Shown: positions 12,002 through 24,297, counted from the first letter of the stretch. The stretch is 64,000 nucleotides of DNA from Haliotis asinina (GCF_037392515.1 NC_090290.1:55874753-55938752); one strand, 5' to 3'. Made by a program: numbers and translations. The notes: a model not told the origin generated them from the letters alone.

Positions 12002-15000
12002 ATGAAATTCGCCATCCTGATCCTCGTACTTCTTCCTCTGGTCTACTGTGACTTGATCGACCGTGAGTATAACACGTAATCTCATTGGATAATATTAACC
12101 AACACCCTCTCTCATTGGCTGGCTTCAAACATGCTTCCGTGTTATCTTATACCGTGCAGGGCTCGAAACATTTTAACATCTGCACTCGCCCTACTGGGAG
12201 CGTAAAAAGAAGTTTCCACTCGTCCTTCTAAAATTCTACTTGCCATATAAATCTGACCATGTTCAAGGTTGACTATATCTGCAAACGTTGCATTCACTTC
12301 TCGTTCGCACATACACCTCTTGCTGTATTATTCCTTTATCTGTAGAACCATCTGACAAAACACTGAAGAACCTACTTTCTCTCAACCCTTTTTCAACTTC
12401 TGTGTTTAAAACTCTTACAATATTTTCTGTAAATGTTTTGCATGCATGGTTATTAATGTAACTGCCACCAAGATTAATACACCTGCATCTGACAAGATCG
12501 TTCAAATTTGGAAAATGGCTCTCCTTCCTGTGCCACATCTTGTATGCAGTTTCATAAGCTAAAGTATTTCTTTCGTCAACTCTGCACATGGCCTGGGCAT
12601 ATTGTGCACTTTCGGGATTTTCCAAAATTCTATCATGTTCACAACATTGAATATGCTTTTTGCTTTTATGGTGAAATCTTAAAGTCTGTTTCCTGAAATT
12701 GTCTTTCAATCACACTACAAGACTCGATTCTGGATGAAATATCTTTGGATATTTGCCACACACAGTTAAAAAAAGCTCGCACCCATCATCATCAGCCAGC
12801 CATGCTTTTTGAACAGAGCGCTTTCGTTTTCCAGTGTCATATTTCTTTTGACTACGTTTTCTTTTTTTCCTTTAGTCTTGCAACCATACTCTCCTTTTTT
12901 CTGTCAACATCACCTCCACCAACAAGACATTTCCTAATATCCGACATCGTCGTCGACGATTAGTTATCGGTGACGGTGCAGCGTGAATAGCAACAAGCCG
13001 CTTACATCAACACTAGCCCTAGTTACTTCCCTTGGCCTTACAAGACGATGCGCAGTTAAGATTTGAAATATTTGAGAAAACTTGCGGATTACAAATCGCC
13101 GTAACTGATATTGTAAACCCAACAAAGTATGAGTTAGTGAACTTACCTCGTTGAAAACATCAATGTCAACTGGCAATTAAATGCGTTTACTCAATATCAC
13201 GATTGTTAAAACATTAGTTAAAAGCAAAGTTTCTACCTCGTCAGTTTAATCCAATTTTCAGTTTAGCACACGTGATAAAATATATCAAGAATTTCATCCA
13301 ACCTGGAAATTACGTATGTATAAAAGCAAAAACAAATCACCAAGAGGAAAAGTTGATGGTAAACGATCGGTAATCACAAGAGGGAATTCCTTACAGTAAA
13401 TCTTATTTTGATTGGATAGTAGCAACATTCATGTTTGTACTGATTTTTCTCATTGGTCAGTTTATTTACAGCAGCCAATCACGACATTCGAAACTTTTAC
13501 GGTACAAAAACACGGTGCACGATAGGTGTTACAAATATGGATACCAAACGGCCATCAAGACTTATACTCAATTTGCGGTTAGTTTTCGAGGAAAAAAATT
13601 GCCTACAGAGATTGGCGATGTCGAAACTTTAGTTTATTATTTTGAAAAATAGAACCCGTCAGAAAACGTACTCGTCCTTTAGGACGAACAAATTATGTTT
13701 TCCACTTGCCCGAAACAAATTTTACTCGTCAATACGAGCGGACGAGTGGAATTTTCGAGCCTTGTCGTGACTTGATCGACCGTGAGTACAACACGTCCTC
13801 TCATTGCATAATATCAACCCGCTCTCATTGGTTGTTATCTTATACCCTGACTTGATCCACCGCGAGTATAATATATCCCCTCATTGACTAAAATCAAACA
13901 ATATCCGCTCTCACTGGTTGGCTTCAAACATGCTTCCTCGTTAAACTATAGTTTGACTTCATCGATTGTGAATATCGTATGTCGCATCCTCTCATTGGAT
14001 GATATCAGTCAACACCCGCTCTCATTGGCTAGCATCATATATGCTTCCTCGTCGCTTCACACATGTCAGTTCATCGACCATGTTTACCATGTAACACATC
14101 CTCCTATAGGATGATATCAACCCGCTCTCATTGGCTGGCTTCAAATATACTTTATGAGTAGTTTTATGCTGTCACTTCATCGACCGTGAGTATCATATAA
14201 CATATACTATCATTGGCTGGCTTTAAATACGTCTCCTCGTCGTTTGATTGTCATGTAAGACATCTTCATCAAGCAACATCTGCTCTCAATGGATGGCACA
14301 ATCTGATACATTCTTCGCCTTTGTGGAGTGTCTCCAAACCCTTCTCCCAGCACCTGCTCATCTTACGTAACCTACAACCCCATTGGCCTCTGTCACTCTT
14401 ACTGGATACTGAAACGCATGCTCTCGGTGGCATGTGACGGCATTGTCCAGTCTGCTTATGTAACGTATGCTCTCAATGGCTCGCTAATGTTATGATGCGC
14501 ATCCTCTCATCGGTTAGTGTTTTGTTGACTATACTCTCACTGGTCAACATGAAACACTTCTCTTTGACCTCCGTAATGGGACTTCTGTTTGTTGCAGGGA
14601 ACAAATGATCTCATTTTCGATAAACCAATAAGCCCAACCACGTTTATGAAACTAGCTATAATTTTCGGGAAGATTTACACTGTCAAAGATTTGCACAATT
14701 TACACTATCACAAATGTCAAAAAAAGAGAAGACAAAATACAATATTTGTAGGTGTAGACGCCTTTGTCGAAATTCGATTTTGCTTAAGAAATACACTTTG
14801 ACGTTTTTCGGTATATTCCTTTTCTTTATAATTTAATCTCAAAGGTGTGATGATTCAACCGTGATGTAAGCCTCTTAGGCTTATTGTGTACAGTCATTGC
14901 TTTTGAGGAAAGAGTGTATTTTGTATATAATTATCCATAACATTTTGCCCCTTTGGAACAAATTAAGTGTTTCCAAACTGAAATATTTTGTGCAATATTT

Positions 15001-16193
15001 AAGCATGTTGTAATTAAATCTTCATGTCTAATGTGCGATTTGTGTTTATATTCAGAGTTCAAGCACTTGTTTGACTTGGGAGAGCTGAAGAGCGTTGTCC
15101 AGAAGATTGCTGACACCATCGGATCTGACGCCACCGAGGCGGCCTGTGAGAAAGAGTGCACCACCATCCTGCACAACAGTGCACTTCTCACCAGCGGCTG
15201 CGATCTCATCTGCAGATCGTGAGTGGATTCTTATCATTAGGGCAGTAGGGTAGCCTAGTGGTTAAAGCGTTTGTTCGTTTGTTCTCATACATGGATAAAA
15301 TGTATGAAGCCTGTCCACCGTGATATTGCAGAAATATTGCAAAAAGCGGCACAAGGCTATTGCCAAATCCTGTTTGTTTACATTCCCATTTCTCTTGTTG
15401 AATCCTCCGTGAAGGTTCCGGGTGGAATTGCCATATTATTGGGTGTTGCACTGGATGAGAATCTCTCCATGAGTCCCCAAACTGCTCTGCACTGTCTCAG
15501 AAAGGACTGACAAAGTCTTTGAATTCTTGTGGTATTCTGATCCTTTCTTCTCGCAATGCCTGCTACAGTTGATCAAACATCAGCGGCGCCCGTTGACGAC
15601 CACACGTCATCCCACAAATGACCGGTGGGGTTGTGGACGGGCGATTTGGAACGCCATGGTTGCACTGTAATGCTCTCATTCTGAATAGTGGCATGTTCTG
15701 CGTGAGGCCTGGCATTATCTTGCCGGAACAACTCTCTCTGGCGATCAATGACAGGAACCATGTGAATCTCTAAGATTTCGTCTGTGTGCTGAATTGCAGT
15801 TAAGTTGCTGTAAAGGCGCACAACGTAACATTTCAGCATGTAGGTTATATTCCCCCACATCATGACACTCTCACTACCAGATCAGTCTGATCGGGGGACA
15901 CAAGCATTTCCACGGCGATAGCCACTTCCGTCACGGTACTTTCGAACGTAAACGTGCATTAAAGGTTTCAAAGATGCGTTTTTGCAGTGTACATTCTTTC
16001 CATGTGCACAAACCAGCGATGGCGACACAATTACAACTTACCAGTAATTCTGAACAATAAAATGAACCATTTGAATTTTCACTTTTTGATATCACCTATG
16101 CGTTTCTTGTTTGGAAAGAATACATTTACACCTTTTGAATGTGTTTTTTTCTTCAGATTCCAGTCTCTTGTCCAGCGGTTCCATATCGTTTAG
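12002..16193 (+). CDS. Secreted four-cysteine peptide precursor, paralog A
   Basis: Three coding exons, 12002-12062, 15056-15218 and 16157-16193, join in phase with GT-AG borders to give 86 residues. Residues 1-16 form a hydrophobic signal peptide (MKFAILILVLLPLVYC). The mature part has cysteines at 51, 55, 69 and 73 (CX3C-X13-CX3C), the spacing of helical-hairpin peptides with two disulfide bonds, and ends RFHIV. The ATG follows a splice acceptor (ACATTCAG), so transcription likely starts near 11,190 behind the TATA box. AATAAA lies 28 bp after the stop (16,221). The paralog on minus at 22,950-24,285 has identical coding-exon lengths for exons 1 and 2. I do not recognise the family. An antimicrobial, toxin-like or signalling role is possible, but the sequence does not decide. 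The introns carry mobile elements. Confidence 0.85.
12157..13764 (-). mobile_element. hAT-like DNA transposon, decayed
   Basis: Terminal inverted repeats CAGGGCTCGAAA (12,157) and CAAGGCTCGAAAA (read inward from 13,764). A short CGTG flanks both sides, but no clean 8-bp target repeat is seen. The inside carries a transposase remnant on minus. It interrupts the tandem repeat in intron 1 of the plus-strand secreted-peptide gene. Confidence 0.65.
12263..12875 (-). pseudogene. hAT transposase fragment (ZNF862-like)
   Basis: Reading on minus, a basic KRKRSVQKAWL stretch and a DDDGCELFLTVCGK segment are followed by one in-frame TGA. Then comes an open stretch with FSVLSDGSTDKGIIQQE, which matches the conserved first-aspartate region of hAT transposases of the ZNF862/DUF4371 kind. 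The frame ends at 12,263, well short of a full transposase, so it cannot make an active enzyme. Confidence 0.7.
15241..15352 (+). mobile_element. tRNA-like SINE copy
   Basis: GGCAGTAGGGTAGCCTAGTG GTTAAAGCG head, then CATGGATAAAATGTATGAAG and GATATTGCAGAAATATTGC. It lies in intron 2 of the plus-strand secreted-peptide gene, 23 bp after the exon 2 donor. Confidence 0.75.
15490..15960 (-). pseudogene. Decayed Tc1-like transposase fragment
   Basis: Minus-strand reading gives VMMWGNITYM, then DEILEIHMVPVID, RELFRQDNARPHAEHAT and WRSKSPVHNPTGHLWDDV. These are the second-aspartate (QDNAR) and glutamate (NPxxHLWD) regions of Tc1 transposases, with the catalytic Glu region altered (NPTGHLW in place of NPIEHLW). 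There are frame breaks and no terminal repeats were found. It is unrelated in age to the intact Tc1 at 37,223. Confidence 0.75.
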
Positions 16194-16220
16194 ATGGAGT
16201 GATGTAAAAGACTGAGAAGA

Positions 16221-16226
16221 AATAAA
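16221..16226 (+). promoter_or_regulatory. Polyadenylation signal of paralog A
   Basis: AATAAA 28 bases after the TAG stop at 16,191-16,193. It supports the placement of the short third coding exon. Confidence 0.6.
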
Positions 16227-16229
16227 CGT

Positions 16230-18320
16230 ATTTTCGACATCAGAACGTTGCCTTCTTTCACGCAAGAAAAGACCGCCGTAAAAAAATGAAAGACGCACTC
16301 ATTATTCTGTATCTGTCTGTGAAACGAACCGCTTTGCAAACAAGGTACTTCTAAATGAAATTTATAAAACATACTACACACGAGTAGTCCATTACTGAAC
16401 ATCGAGAATTTTCTGAATTTCATCTTGTTACGGTTAAGAATTTGGTGTGCCAAAAGGTGTAAGAAACCCCTGTGAACCAGGAAAACAGAACAAAGGCAAG
16501 TTTAACATATTCAGATACTGTATTAAGGCAATGAGAGAGCAAGTTATACAAAGTCACAAGTCAATTTCACAATACAGATTTCAAATACAATACAAATGAG
16601 ACAAAATCTAAGGCAATGGGTCACAAAATATATAGTATCGCAAACTCACCAGTGCGAGTTTTAGTGCGAGAGAGAAACAGTCGTGCAGAATGTAATACAG
16701 CGAGTGGTCTGACAGCAGTTTCAGGCGTTGACAGCGATGGATGATGATATATTCCAGTGAATGAATGTGAAGGTGTCCCTCGCAACACGGCAACTACTAG
16801 CCTTTATACATACTTGCAGTCGTTTCCCGAAAGTACGAGCACTTACTGCCTTCGTCATCACTGTAGAATGCCATCGAAACAATGTCTCCCGGCTTCTAGG
16901 ACGGTCTATATGAACATTGTTTTGTTGAAAATACTTCACTGACTATGATCTATCACTACACAATTCGTCAGTAGACGTTAAGTAATTACAGGGTTTTACT
17001 ATGTTTATTGTGCACATACTGTAACATCCATTCATATCTGGCATTGTAAACAAAGCGTGTGACTTTGCGCATAGGTTCCGGTCATGTGCATGTAACCTTT
17101 GACCCCGACCAGTCTATATCCGGGTAATGAAAATACCTTGTCATACCTAGTAAAATACTTAATTCCTACTTCTAAACCTAATATTTCTTAAAACAACACC
17201 AGGAAGTGATTTACATGTTTTACGTGCGTCATTATGAAGGCATTGGTCCGCTGAACGGTAGTAAGTTTTCCAGAACAAGTTCATTACATTCCCGCGAAAT
17301 TCCCTTTGTCAAATTCATAGCTCATATAAGACTTTTCGCTCTCAAACCATTCCGATACTATAAATACTTATGTTCAGGGAATCAATGAGATCGCTCGAGA
17401 TGCTACGAGTGCGGGATAAGGTTCACCCCAGAGGTGTTTTGGTTTGATTTTCGAGTTTGACGACGTATTAAAGTTAATAAAATGGGTGTTATGTTGTGGA
17501 AATCAGGCAGGATGTGTGGGGAAATGTATAATTGAGAGGTAGGTTTGCATAGTTACGAATGTCACCGAATTGTTAGAATGCATTAAGCCTGAAATCGGAA
17601 CGAGTCGATCTCGGCACGACAATCCAATATGGCAGCTGCTGCTCCTTTACTCTATTAATATACTGCAGTATATGACGTGCATGTAGATCTATGGTTTATG
17701 TTTAACCTGCAGAGCGATATCGGGTTCCTGTGAGTTAGTACCAACAATCCATTTGAAACATTATACAATTATAGCATTCCTAGTGTTTATACAAATAAAA
17801 TATTCATGTAAATATTATCTAGAGGGCTTCAAGGGAAATGTGTCTGGAGTTTCGTTTGAGTACATAACTGAAACAGCGAAAAATGATTTTAATGATGTGC
17901 AAGATGGCGTAGATGACAGAGACATCTGACGTCATTCTGTGACGTCATATTTTGTGGTGCTAGCTAAGAAAACTATTTATGACTATTAGAGACACATAAC
18001 CCAAGCGTCTGTTGGCTTTTAACCAGATCGATAAATTACCGCTTTTATGTTTTTTTTGAACGTGTTAAAATATGTATGTCAATTCCAGAGGGCTAACACG
18101 TGCAAAATACTTTCTTCCTGTTTTTATTACTATTATATTTTTTGCGTGAAAAACGCAGGTTTCTAGGTTAACATGAACACTGATGGATTATCTTTTATAG
18201 ATGCAATCATAGATATCCGCCAACCATATGACGCTAAACAATAGACGCGCAAACAAAAGAACCATGTGATTATTTACATTACCTTTCCTCGTTCCCTATA
18301 TTTAAAATGTTTCAAGATTT
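16230..18320. other. Intergenic stretch, nothing recognised
   Basis: AT-rich sequence with frequent stops in all frames. No gene, RNA or repeat family from this window was recognised on either strand. Short open frames here lack plausible protein composition. Confidence 0.4.
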
Positions 18321-18329
18321 TCCAACCAT

Positions 18330-19140
18330 ATCTTTGACAGCTGCTTCAGCAATATTTGATAGTAAGATATCCCCAATATTAATGTATGGTAGTGAAATCT
18401 GGGGACATTCATATCGTCCTCACATTGAGAAAATCCAATGTTTCTTTTTCAAGCGTTTTCTATGAGTTAACAAAAATGTTTCTTCCAATGCTGTACTTTG
18501 TGAAATTGCTGGAACTCAATTATGCGTGGAATATTACGGCAGATGTAGCAAATATTGGTGCAGAATATTACGTATGGACGAAAATCGACTCGCAAATCAT
18601 GTTATGAAATGTTAAAGCTGCAAGATGATAGTGGCAGCTGCTAGTGGGTTACGCATGTGCGGCTACTTTTATTCCGAACTTGATTTTCTTATGTTTGGAT
18701 TACACAGGAATTTGGGAATATGGAAAGGTTTATGAGTGAATTTAGACAAAGATATTGAGATACTGAAATTCAAAATTGGCATTCTGGGATAACATCATCA
18801 TCTTTTCTAAAACACTATGGAGCAATCAAACCCGCCTTGGAACCTGCAAAATACATACTGGAACTTTGTAATAATAAGAATCTTATACGCATTTTATGCA
18901 AATTGCTCTGTTTAAACCACAAGTTAAATGTTCAACAACAACGTTATGATAATAATATAAATCCCAAAACCACTGATATGTGACAAATGTGATTTTAATG
19001 TTATTCAGGATGAACTTCATTTTTTACCTGTGTGTCTATTCTATTCTGTACACAGAAAACTGTATCTCGTTATTACCATGCATTCCCATCAAGATTAAAA
19101 TTTAAACAACTTTGAACAACGACAAATGCACATTTGTTGA
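18330..19140 (+). pseudogene. LINE 3' ORF2 remnant (molluscan non-LTR element)
   Basis: With frameshifts and stops, the plus strand reads ISPILMYGSEIWGHSYRPHI, then IEKIQCFFFKRFL, VNKNVSSNAVLCEIAG, CSKYWCRILRMDENRLANH, and further on CDKCDFN..DELHFLPVC. This is the region after the reverse transcriptase in a molluscan LINE family, including a C-terminal Cys/His cluster. Many breaks make it dead. It may belong to the same family as the YADD fragment at 54,975-55,300. Confidence 0.65.
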
Positions 19141-19196
19141 AGCCTATTGCAATATGTCTCAAGCGTAACGCCTGTAGGAAATGAACTAATTACATT

Positions 19197-19940
19197 CAGG
19201 CCCCCCTAAGTAATTGAAGGAATTACAGCAAATTTGAAGGAATTGCATCTCAAATGTAAACAAACGCAGCCCACTCGCGAAACAATTGCAGCGATATCGG
19301 TAATTTAGCGGTAATAACAGAAACACATCGGCCCTATCGGAAGCAATGTCGGTAATACTGGAAACACGATCGGCCATCTTCGGAGATTTTTCGGTCGCGA
19401 GCGGAAACTCACGCAGCAAAACATGGCGTCGTTGGAAGAAGCACCCGTCTCGGTGAGATTTGTTTTTAGTTCCTACTATTACATTTTCATACTTATCCAT
19501 CTTTGACCACCCGTGTTGAATGCGTTTAGGTATGAGGTGTTGTCGGGGCAATAGCTTATGTTTTTAGGAAAGGATAGTCACTCTAGGAGAGCGTCACAAG
19601 TCATGCCCCTGTAGTTTGTTTACATCTGAACATCGAAGTCGTGCCGATGAAAATGTAATAGTAGGAACTAAAAACAAATCTCACCGAGACGGGTGCTTCT
19701 TCCAACGACGCCATGTTTTGCTGCGTGAGTTTCCGCTCGCGACCGAAAAATCTCCGATGATGGCCGAGCGTGTTTCCAGTATTACCGACATTGCTTCCGA
19801 TAGGGCCGATGTGTTTCTGTTATTACCGCTAAACTACCGATATCGCTGCAATTGTTTCGCGAGTGGGCTGCGTTTGTTTACATTTGAGATGCAATTCCTT
19901 CAAATTTGCTGTAATTCCTTCAATTACTTAGGGGGGCCTG
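19197..19940. mobile_element. 744-bp fold-back element
   Basis: Two arms of about 300 bp (19,197-19,494 and 19,645-19,940) are near-perfect inverted copies around a 150-bp spacer. Outer ends are CAGGCCCCCCTAAGTAATTG and its complement. The 5-bp ACATT flanks both sides as a target duplication (19,192-19,196 and 19,941-19,945). Each arm has a mirrored open frame of about 120 codons with no protein-like features, so I treat it as noncoding. Confidence 0.85.
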
Positions 19941-19949
19941 ACATTATCT

Positions 19950-21560
19950 TTTTCAGTCCATCCGCGTAACATTGTTTTCTACATGTTGGTACTCTTGGCC
20001 ATGTGGCCTCAAACAGTGAATACACCTCTTCTTCTTGTATTAAACTAACAGCATCACCGCACGCAAGACAGAAAATGTGTTTTGATCGTAGAAAGGTGAG
20101 TGATCACGTTCAAGGTTATCCCATACATATGACAGTTTGAACTTGAGTCTTGTTTACAACGGTAACTCACTGTTGTATGATACTGCAGCTTAACATGATT
20201 ACTCCACACCTGCTGACACCTAGCCGTCCAGTCGTTGTCCCATCCCCTTTGTGCAGATTACCAGGCAGGGTAAAAACAAGTTTGAACATCTTTTGATGTG
20301 AGTCCTCCAGCTGCTGAAAGTCACCTACCACTGCACTGGCTTTCTGGGCAGAACCTCTGTCCATTATACGAGTTAGTGTGGATTTACGCCACTTTTAGCA
20401 ACACTTCATCAATATCACCGGGAAAAGGCAGCACACATTGAACTCATGTGAGAGTCAAATCTGGGTCTTCGCTCCATAAGAATAAGGAGTGAATGTAAGG
20501 TGTGTGCATAAATGAAGCTTTCAATGACCATATAGTGGTTATGGCATGAGACTAGTACATCCACTTTCATGGGCCAAACATTGAAAACAACTGCAAAGTG
20601 ACTAAGAGACAGAGTTTGGAAGAGATTACCTCTCCCACCTGGCGGTACCATCGCAAACACAAACATCTCACTCTTTGTGTATTGAAGCTTCGGAAATTAG
20701 TACAAAACAGGGATATGTCTTCAAGTGTTTTGCCACTCAAGCCGAAAGTTGTCAGTGCTGCGTGTTTGTCGATGTTGTTTTCTGCTCACTGAATACAGCG
20801 GTCTTACCTGCTTACTCTTACTGTTATAGTACTAAAACTACGTCACTTCTACACATCCACCTCCTAAAATCTCTGTTATAAATGGAATGCCATGCATGTG
20901 ATAACCAAACTAGGAAGCAATACTTTGTTCATCATAGAAACAGGTAACCAACCACAGAATATCTACTCTAAAGATCTGATGATCATCAATGCACCAATAG
21001 ATTAATGGCGATGGAAGTATACTTTTAGGACACTGTTCCACCATTCTCTTTTTTAACAGATGAAAAACGGCAATGTTGTTTAAGATATTTTTCCGCTTGA
21101 AGGATAGAAATAGTAAATATGTTATGTTTTATTAATGCCCCTTGAAAACGTTTCAGACTATGCTTTATATGGATGTCATCAATATGTCAAGTCCACGCTT
21201 TCCAAAATGGAAGCTGGACTAAAAGATATTTGCAACAGGGGTAAAAAATTAACTTTACGTCTTATTCTTGAAGGCAATATCATAACTATAACTCTCGATA
21301 ATCCGATACCCCTAATATTGTCCTATAAAAGCAGGAAATAATTAGATTGGTGCGGAAAAAAAGAAAACGAGGACCACCACATATACAATGCCAGATGCTT
21401 TTAGATTCTAGATACGAGCTCACAGTTTTAATCAATATAATATCCGATTTGGATATGTAGTCTTGTCGCCATATATATACTTGTACATACAACAAACCCT
21501 TGCAATAAAGGCTTAATTGTAGCAAAGGCAACAGTACGTAATTTGTGTAATTCATCTGCA
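19950..21560. other. Intergenic stretch, possible helicase scrap
   Basis: Mostly nothing recognised. On minus at about 20,560-20,660 a short reading (FAMVPPGGRGNLFQT) faintly resembles a Walker A region of a RecQ-type helicase with the GK lost. It is too short to call. Confidence 0.3.
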
Positions 21561-21561
21561 T

Positions 21562-21680
21562 GAAGGTGAGTGCTTTATGTGCTTGAAGGTGAGTGCTTTA
21601 TGTGCTTGAAGGTGAGTGCTTTATGTGCTTGAAGGTGAGTGCTCTATGTACTTGAGGATGAGTGCTTTATGTGTGTATAC
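21562..21680. repeat. 23-bp tandem repeat, five copies
   Basis: GAAGGTGAGTGCTTTATGTG plus CTT, repeated head to tail. The last two units are diverged. Non-coding. Confidence 0.9.
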
Positions 21681-21699
21681 ATATACAATTGTAAAATTC

Positions 21700-22690
21700 G
21701 AACAATTTTGTTAGTATGTGGTTTGGGTTCGTTTAACGCATCCCGTAGCAATATTATAGCTGTATGATGGCGATCTGTAAGTAAACGCTTGTGGACCAGA
21801 CAATGCCTTGATTGGCATGATGCGATATGATGACACAGCATGTGTTTATGATGCAGTGTAACATAATGTAACGTAACAGGTGTTCCTGACAAGCGTATCC
21901 CACCTGTGAAACATATACAGAGACTAGTCATTTGCTCACCTGGAAAATGCAGGTACACGTCAAAATAGGGATTTGCATTGGACAATTTTGTCAATAACAC
22001 ATCAAATTTTGAAATGCTATCCTCGTGTGTATCTGAAACGTTGTGAAAGCCTTACAGAGGCCTTCAATGTTGTAACCGTGATGGAACGTCATTTTAGAAG
22101 TCTTATTGGGGTGTCGTTACTGTGATTAAACATCCCTCAATTGCTGCTACCGTGTCCTCAGTTCTTTGACGTTCTTCAGATGTAAGCAAACGCTTCCATC
22201 GAGAAAGCGACGTTTCAGTTGAAACTGTTTCCTTGATACCAAAATTCCAAATGCTACCAAATCAAATCAAATGTGTATCAGGAAAAATACTTGTATGCGA
22301 TGAAATTACTGATGTATTTAAGCCCCATGTATTTGAGATTTTTCTTGTAGGCACCAACAACCCAAGGAACATAACCTGGCATTCAAACCCAAGTTCCTGA
22401 CATATCTAAGGGAGGTAACAGCAGGTTGGACGAGTGACCACCTACATAATGTCTCTTCCTATATTTCAGAGAGGAGATATATTTATGGCTTGCAATCAGT
22501 TATCATGAGTGTGTGCCAGTCAAACAATGCAAACTTGTCACAAGTTTATTTCATTCAAAGGAACAAGGAACCAAGCATTCGTAAGGTTTTAACGAAGATG
22601 GAACATGTGGACAAGCTCCTGGAATCTGAAAGACAAACGATTCTGGTGTGATTCTGTTGCACTTCATCAATGTGTTAAGGATGTTGTTTT
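21700..22690. other. Intergenic stretch, no feature recognised
   Basis: No homologous coding reading, repeat family or RNA gene was seen. A TTTATT at 22,545-22,550 would read AATAAA on minus, about 400 bp after the stop of the minus-strand secreted-peptide gene. It is a possible but distant polyadenylation signal. Confidence 0.35.
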
Positions 22691-22696
22691 CAAAAA

Positions 22697-22837
22697 GGCA
22701 GTGAGTTAGCCCAGTGGTTAAAGCTGTCGCTCGTCACGCCAAAGTTCGATTCCCTACATGATCACGTTATAAAGCCCATTTCTGTTGTCCCCCGCCATTT
22801 TTTTGCTGGAATATTACAAACAGCGACGTAAAATCAA
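22697..22837 (+). mobile_element. tRNA-like SINE copy
   Basis: GGCAGTGAGTTAGCCCAGTG GTTAAAGC head, GTTCGATTCCCTACATG box, CCATTTCTGTTGTCCCCCGC, and a TTGCTGGAATATTAC..GCGACGTAAAATC tail that matches the LINE-type tail. It lies about 110 bp beyond the stop of the minus-strand secreted-peptide gene, perhaps in its 3' UTR. Confidence 0.8.
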
Positions 22838-22949
22838 AATGGAATTGGTTTGTGAGGATAATCTACACAAAGTATTCTTTCAAATGTATGTTATGAAAAT
22901 ACTTAAACCACAACCAGGAGAAATTCATTTTTTTACGCAAATCGCAGGT

Positions 22950-24285
22950 TTATCTTCTCTTCTTAGAGTTCAATACTGTTATTGCATTTTTAAATCTGCC
23001 AGATGTTAGAATTAAAGAATCATCTATGACTTTTTTTGCTGGAATCTGGCCAACCGCCCTATCATTAAAGCAATGAGTGAGTGATTGAGAGAGTGAGTTC
23101 AGTTTTACGCCACACTCAGCAATATTCCAGCTATATGGCGGCGGTCTGTAAATAATCGAGTCTGGACCAGACAATCCAGTGATCAACAACATGAGCATCG
23201 ATCTGAGCAATTGGGAACCGATGACGTATCAACCAAGTCAGCGAACCTGACCACCCGATCCCATTAGTCGCCCCTTACGACAATCACGGTCGACTCTTGT
23301 GGCAAGCATGGGTTGCTGAAGATCTATTCTACCCCGGATCTTCACGGATCGAAAGCAATAAGAACATGTAATTGCTGACTTACGATTTACAGATGAGTGG
23401 ACAGGAATGAACTAATATCAGATGTCCCGTCAGTGCCACGTGACAAGCACCTTCGCACGCATGCTCAGTGGCGTCAGTTCCAACAGCATGGACAATCTTC
23501 TGGACAACACTCTTCAGCTCATTTGCACTGAACAGGTGCTTGAACGCTGGAACGATATCGACAATCTACTAATTCTCTGAAATATATCTGAATACCCAAG
23601 GAAACGTTACAAGGTTGCTTTTCATTGCATTTTATCTAAGAGACATTTTTCAAATATCATGTTGAGTATCTCGTCGACTGGGTCTTGGAGACACATGGCC
23701 TTTTGTTGTGTGTTCTAAGCACTGCATTTATTCCCCTTATATGTACCAGAGGCCTGTGATTTGTGGTTTCAGATAGTGAGTTGATAATAGTTTTCGGTTT
23801 GCTAGTTTCACCAAGGATGAAACCGTCTAAAGCTTTTGCCACGGGTGTTTGTCCCCCATTATGAAACTGACACTGTGGTGTTACTAAACTGCTGCTCAAA
23901 GTTCTTTTTTGACATTCGTCATTTTAACTCATCTAAATATGAAACATATACTTGCTTCCGTGCATCATGCCAGTCATTGCTGAGGGCATAGACTAGGTGA
24001 ATATATGAAAATGATAGTCGCAGGGTCAGGCATTCCAAAATGAACAAAGATTAAAAACTACTTTCCAAAAGGCTGTATGACAAAAGGAATGATTTCAGCT
24101 TCCAAATACAGAGTATTTCCCTACTGTCGAGCAATATACCAACACTTCCAGTCTTTGGTGTTTACATTTCACAACTTTTGAGGGACAATCGAGCGTGGTC
24201 GTTTTATGCCGTAGTTTCACTTACTGTCCAAGATGTTACCGCACACCAGCGGGATGAGGATAAGCACGAGAAGAGCGGCCTTCAT
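22950..24285 (-). CDS. Secreted four-cysteine peptide precursor, paralog B
   Basis: Three coding exons on minus, 24285-24225, 23546-23384 and 22995-22950, join in phase with GT-AG borders into 89 residues. A signal peptide (MKAALLVLILIPLVCG) is followed by a mature part with cysteines at 51, 55, 69 and 73 (CX3C-X13-CX3C), exactly as in paralog A. They also share FKHLF, ELKSVVQKI, DATE and PLIC/DLIC. Exons 1 and 2 have the same lengths as in paralog A (61 and 163 nt) and the same phases. The C-terminus is more basic, ending KKRR. An acceptor 13 bases before the ATG and a TATA/leader pair at 25,621-25,668 place the promoter. Orientation is opposite to paralog A, with about 6.8 kb between the facing 3' ends. 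Function not recognised. Confidence 0.85.
23070..23350 (-). mobile_element. 260-bp LINE-derived short element, copy 4
   Basis: Well preserved: AGTGAGTTCAGTTTTACGCC at the left, GTCTGGACCAGACAATCCAG and CCGATCCCATTAGTCGCC in the middle, and GGATCTTCACGGATC at the right. It lies in the intron between exons 2 and 3 of paralog B. Confidence 0.9.
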
Positions 24286-24297
24286 TCTGTAGGAATC

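Larger units (their letters stand above)
12040..14250 (+). repeat. Tandem repeat derived from the exon 1 end and splice donor
   Basis: The segment TGACTTGATCGACCGTGAGT (end of coding exon 1 plus donor) and about 100 bases of following intron, with CTCTCATTGGCTGGCTTCAA, recur in diverged form. Copies start at about 13,768, 13,848, 13,951, 14,067 and 14,171. The first and last keep a GTGAGT donor. A hAT element (12,157-13,764) separates the original from the copies. Confidence 0.75.

Noticed and set aside
19616..19969. Mirrored open frames of about 120 codons on both strands in the fold-back element
   Set aside because: They are the same sequence read in inverted arms; no domain, start context or protein-like composition supports coding.
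20415..20666. RecQ-like helicase Walker A fragment on minus
   Set aside because: Only about 15 residues resemble it and the Gly-Lys is lost; no other helicase motif nearby.
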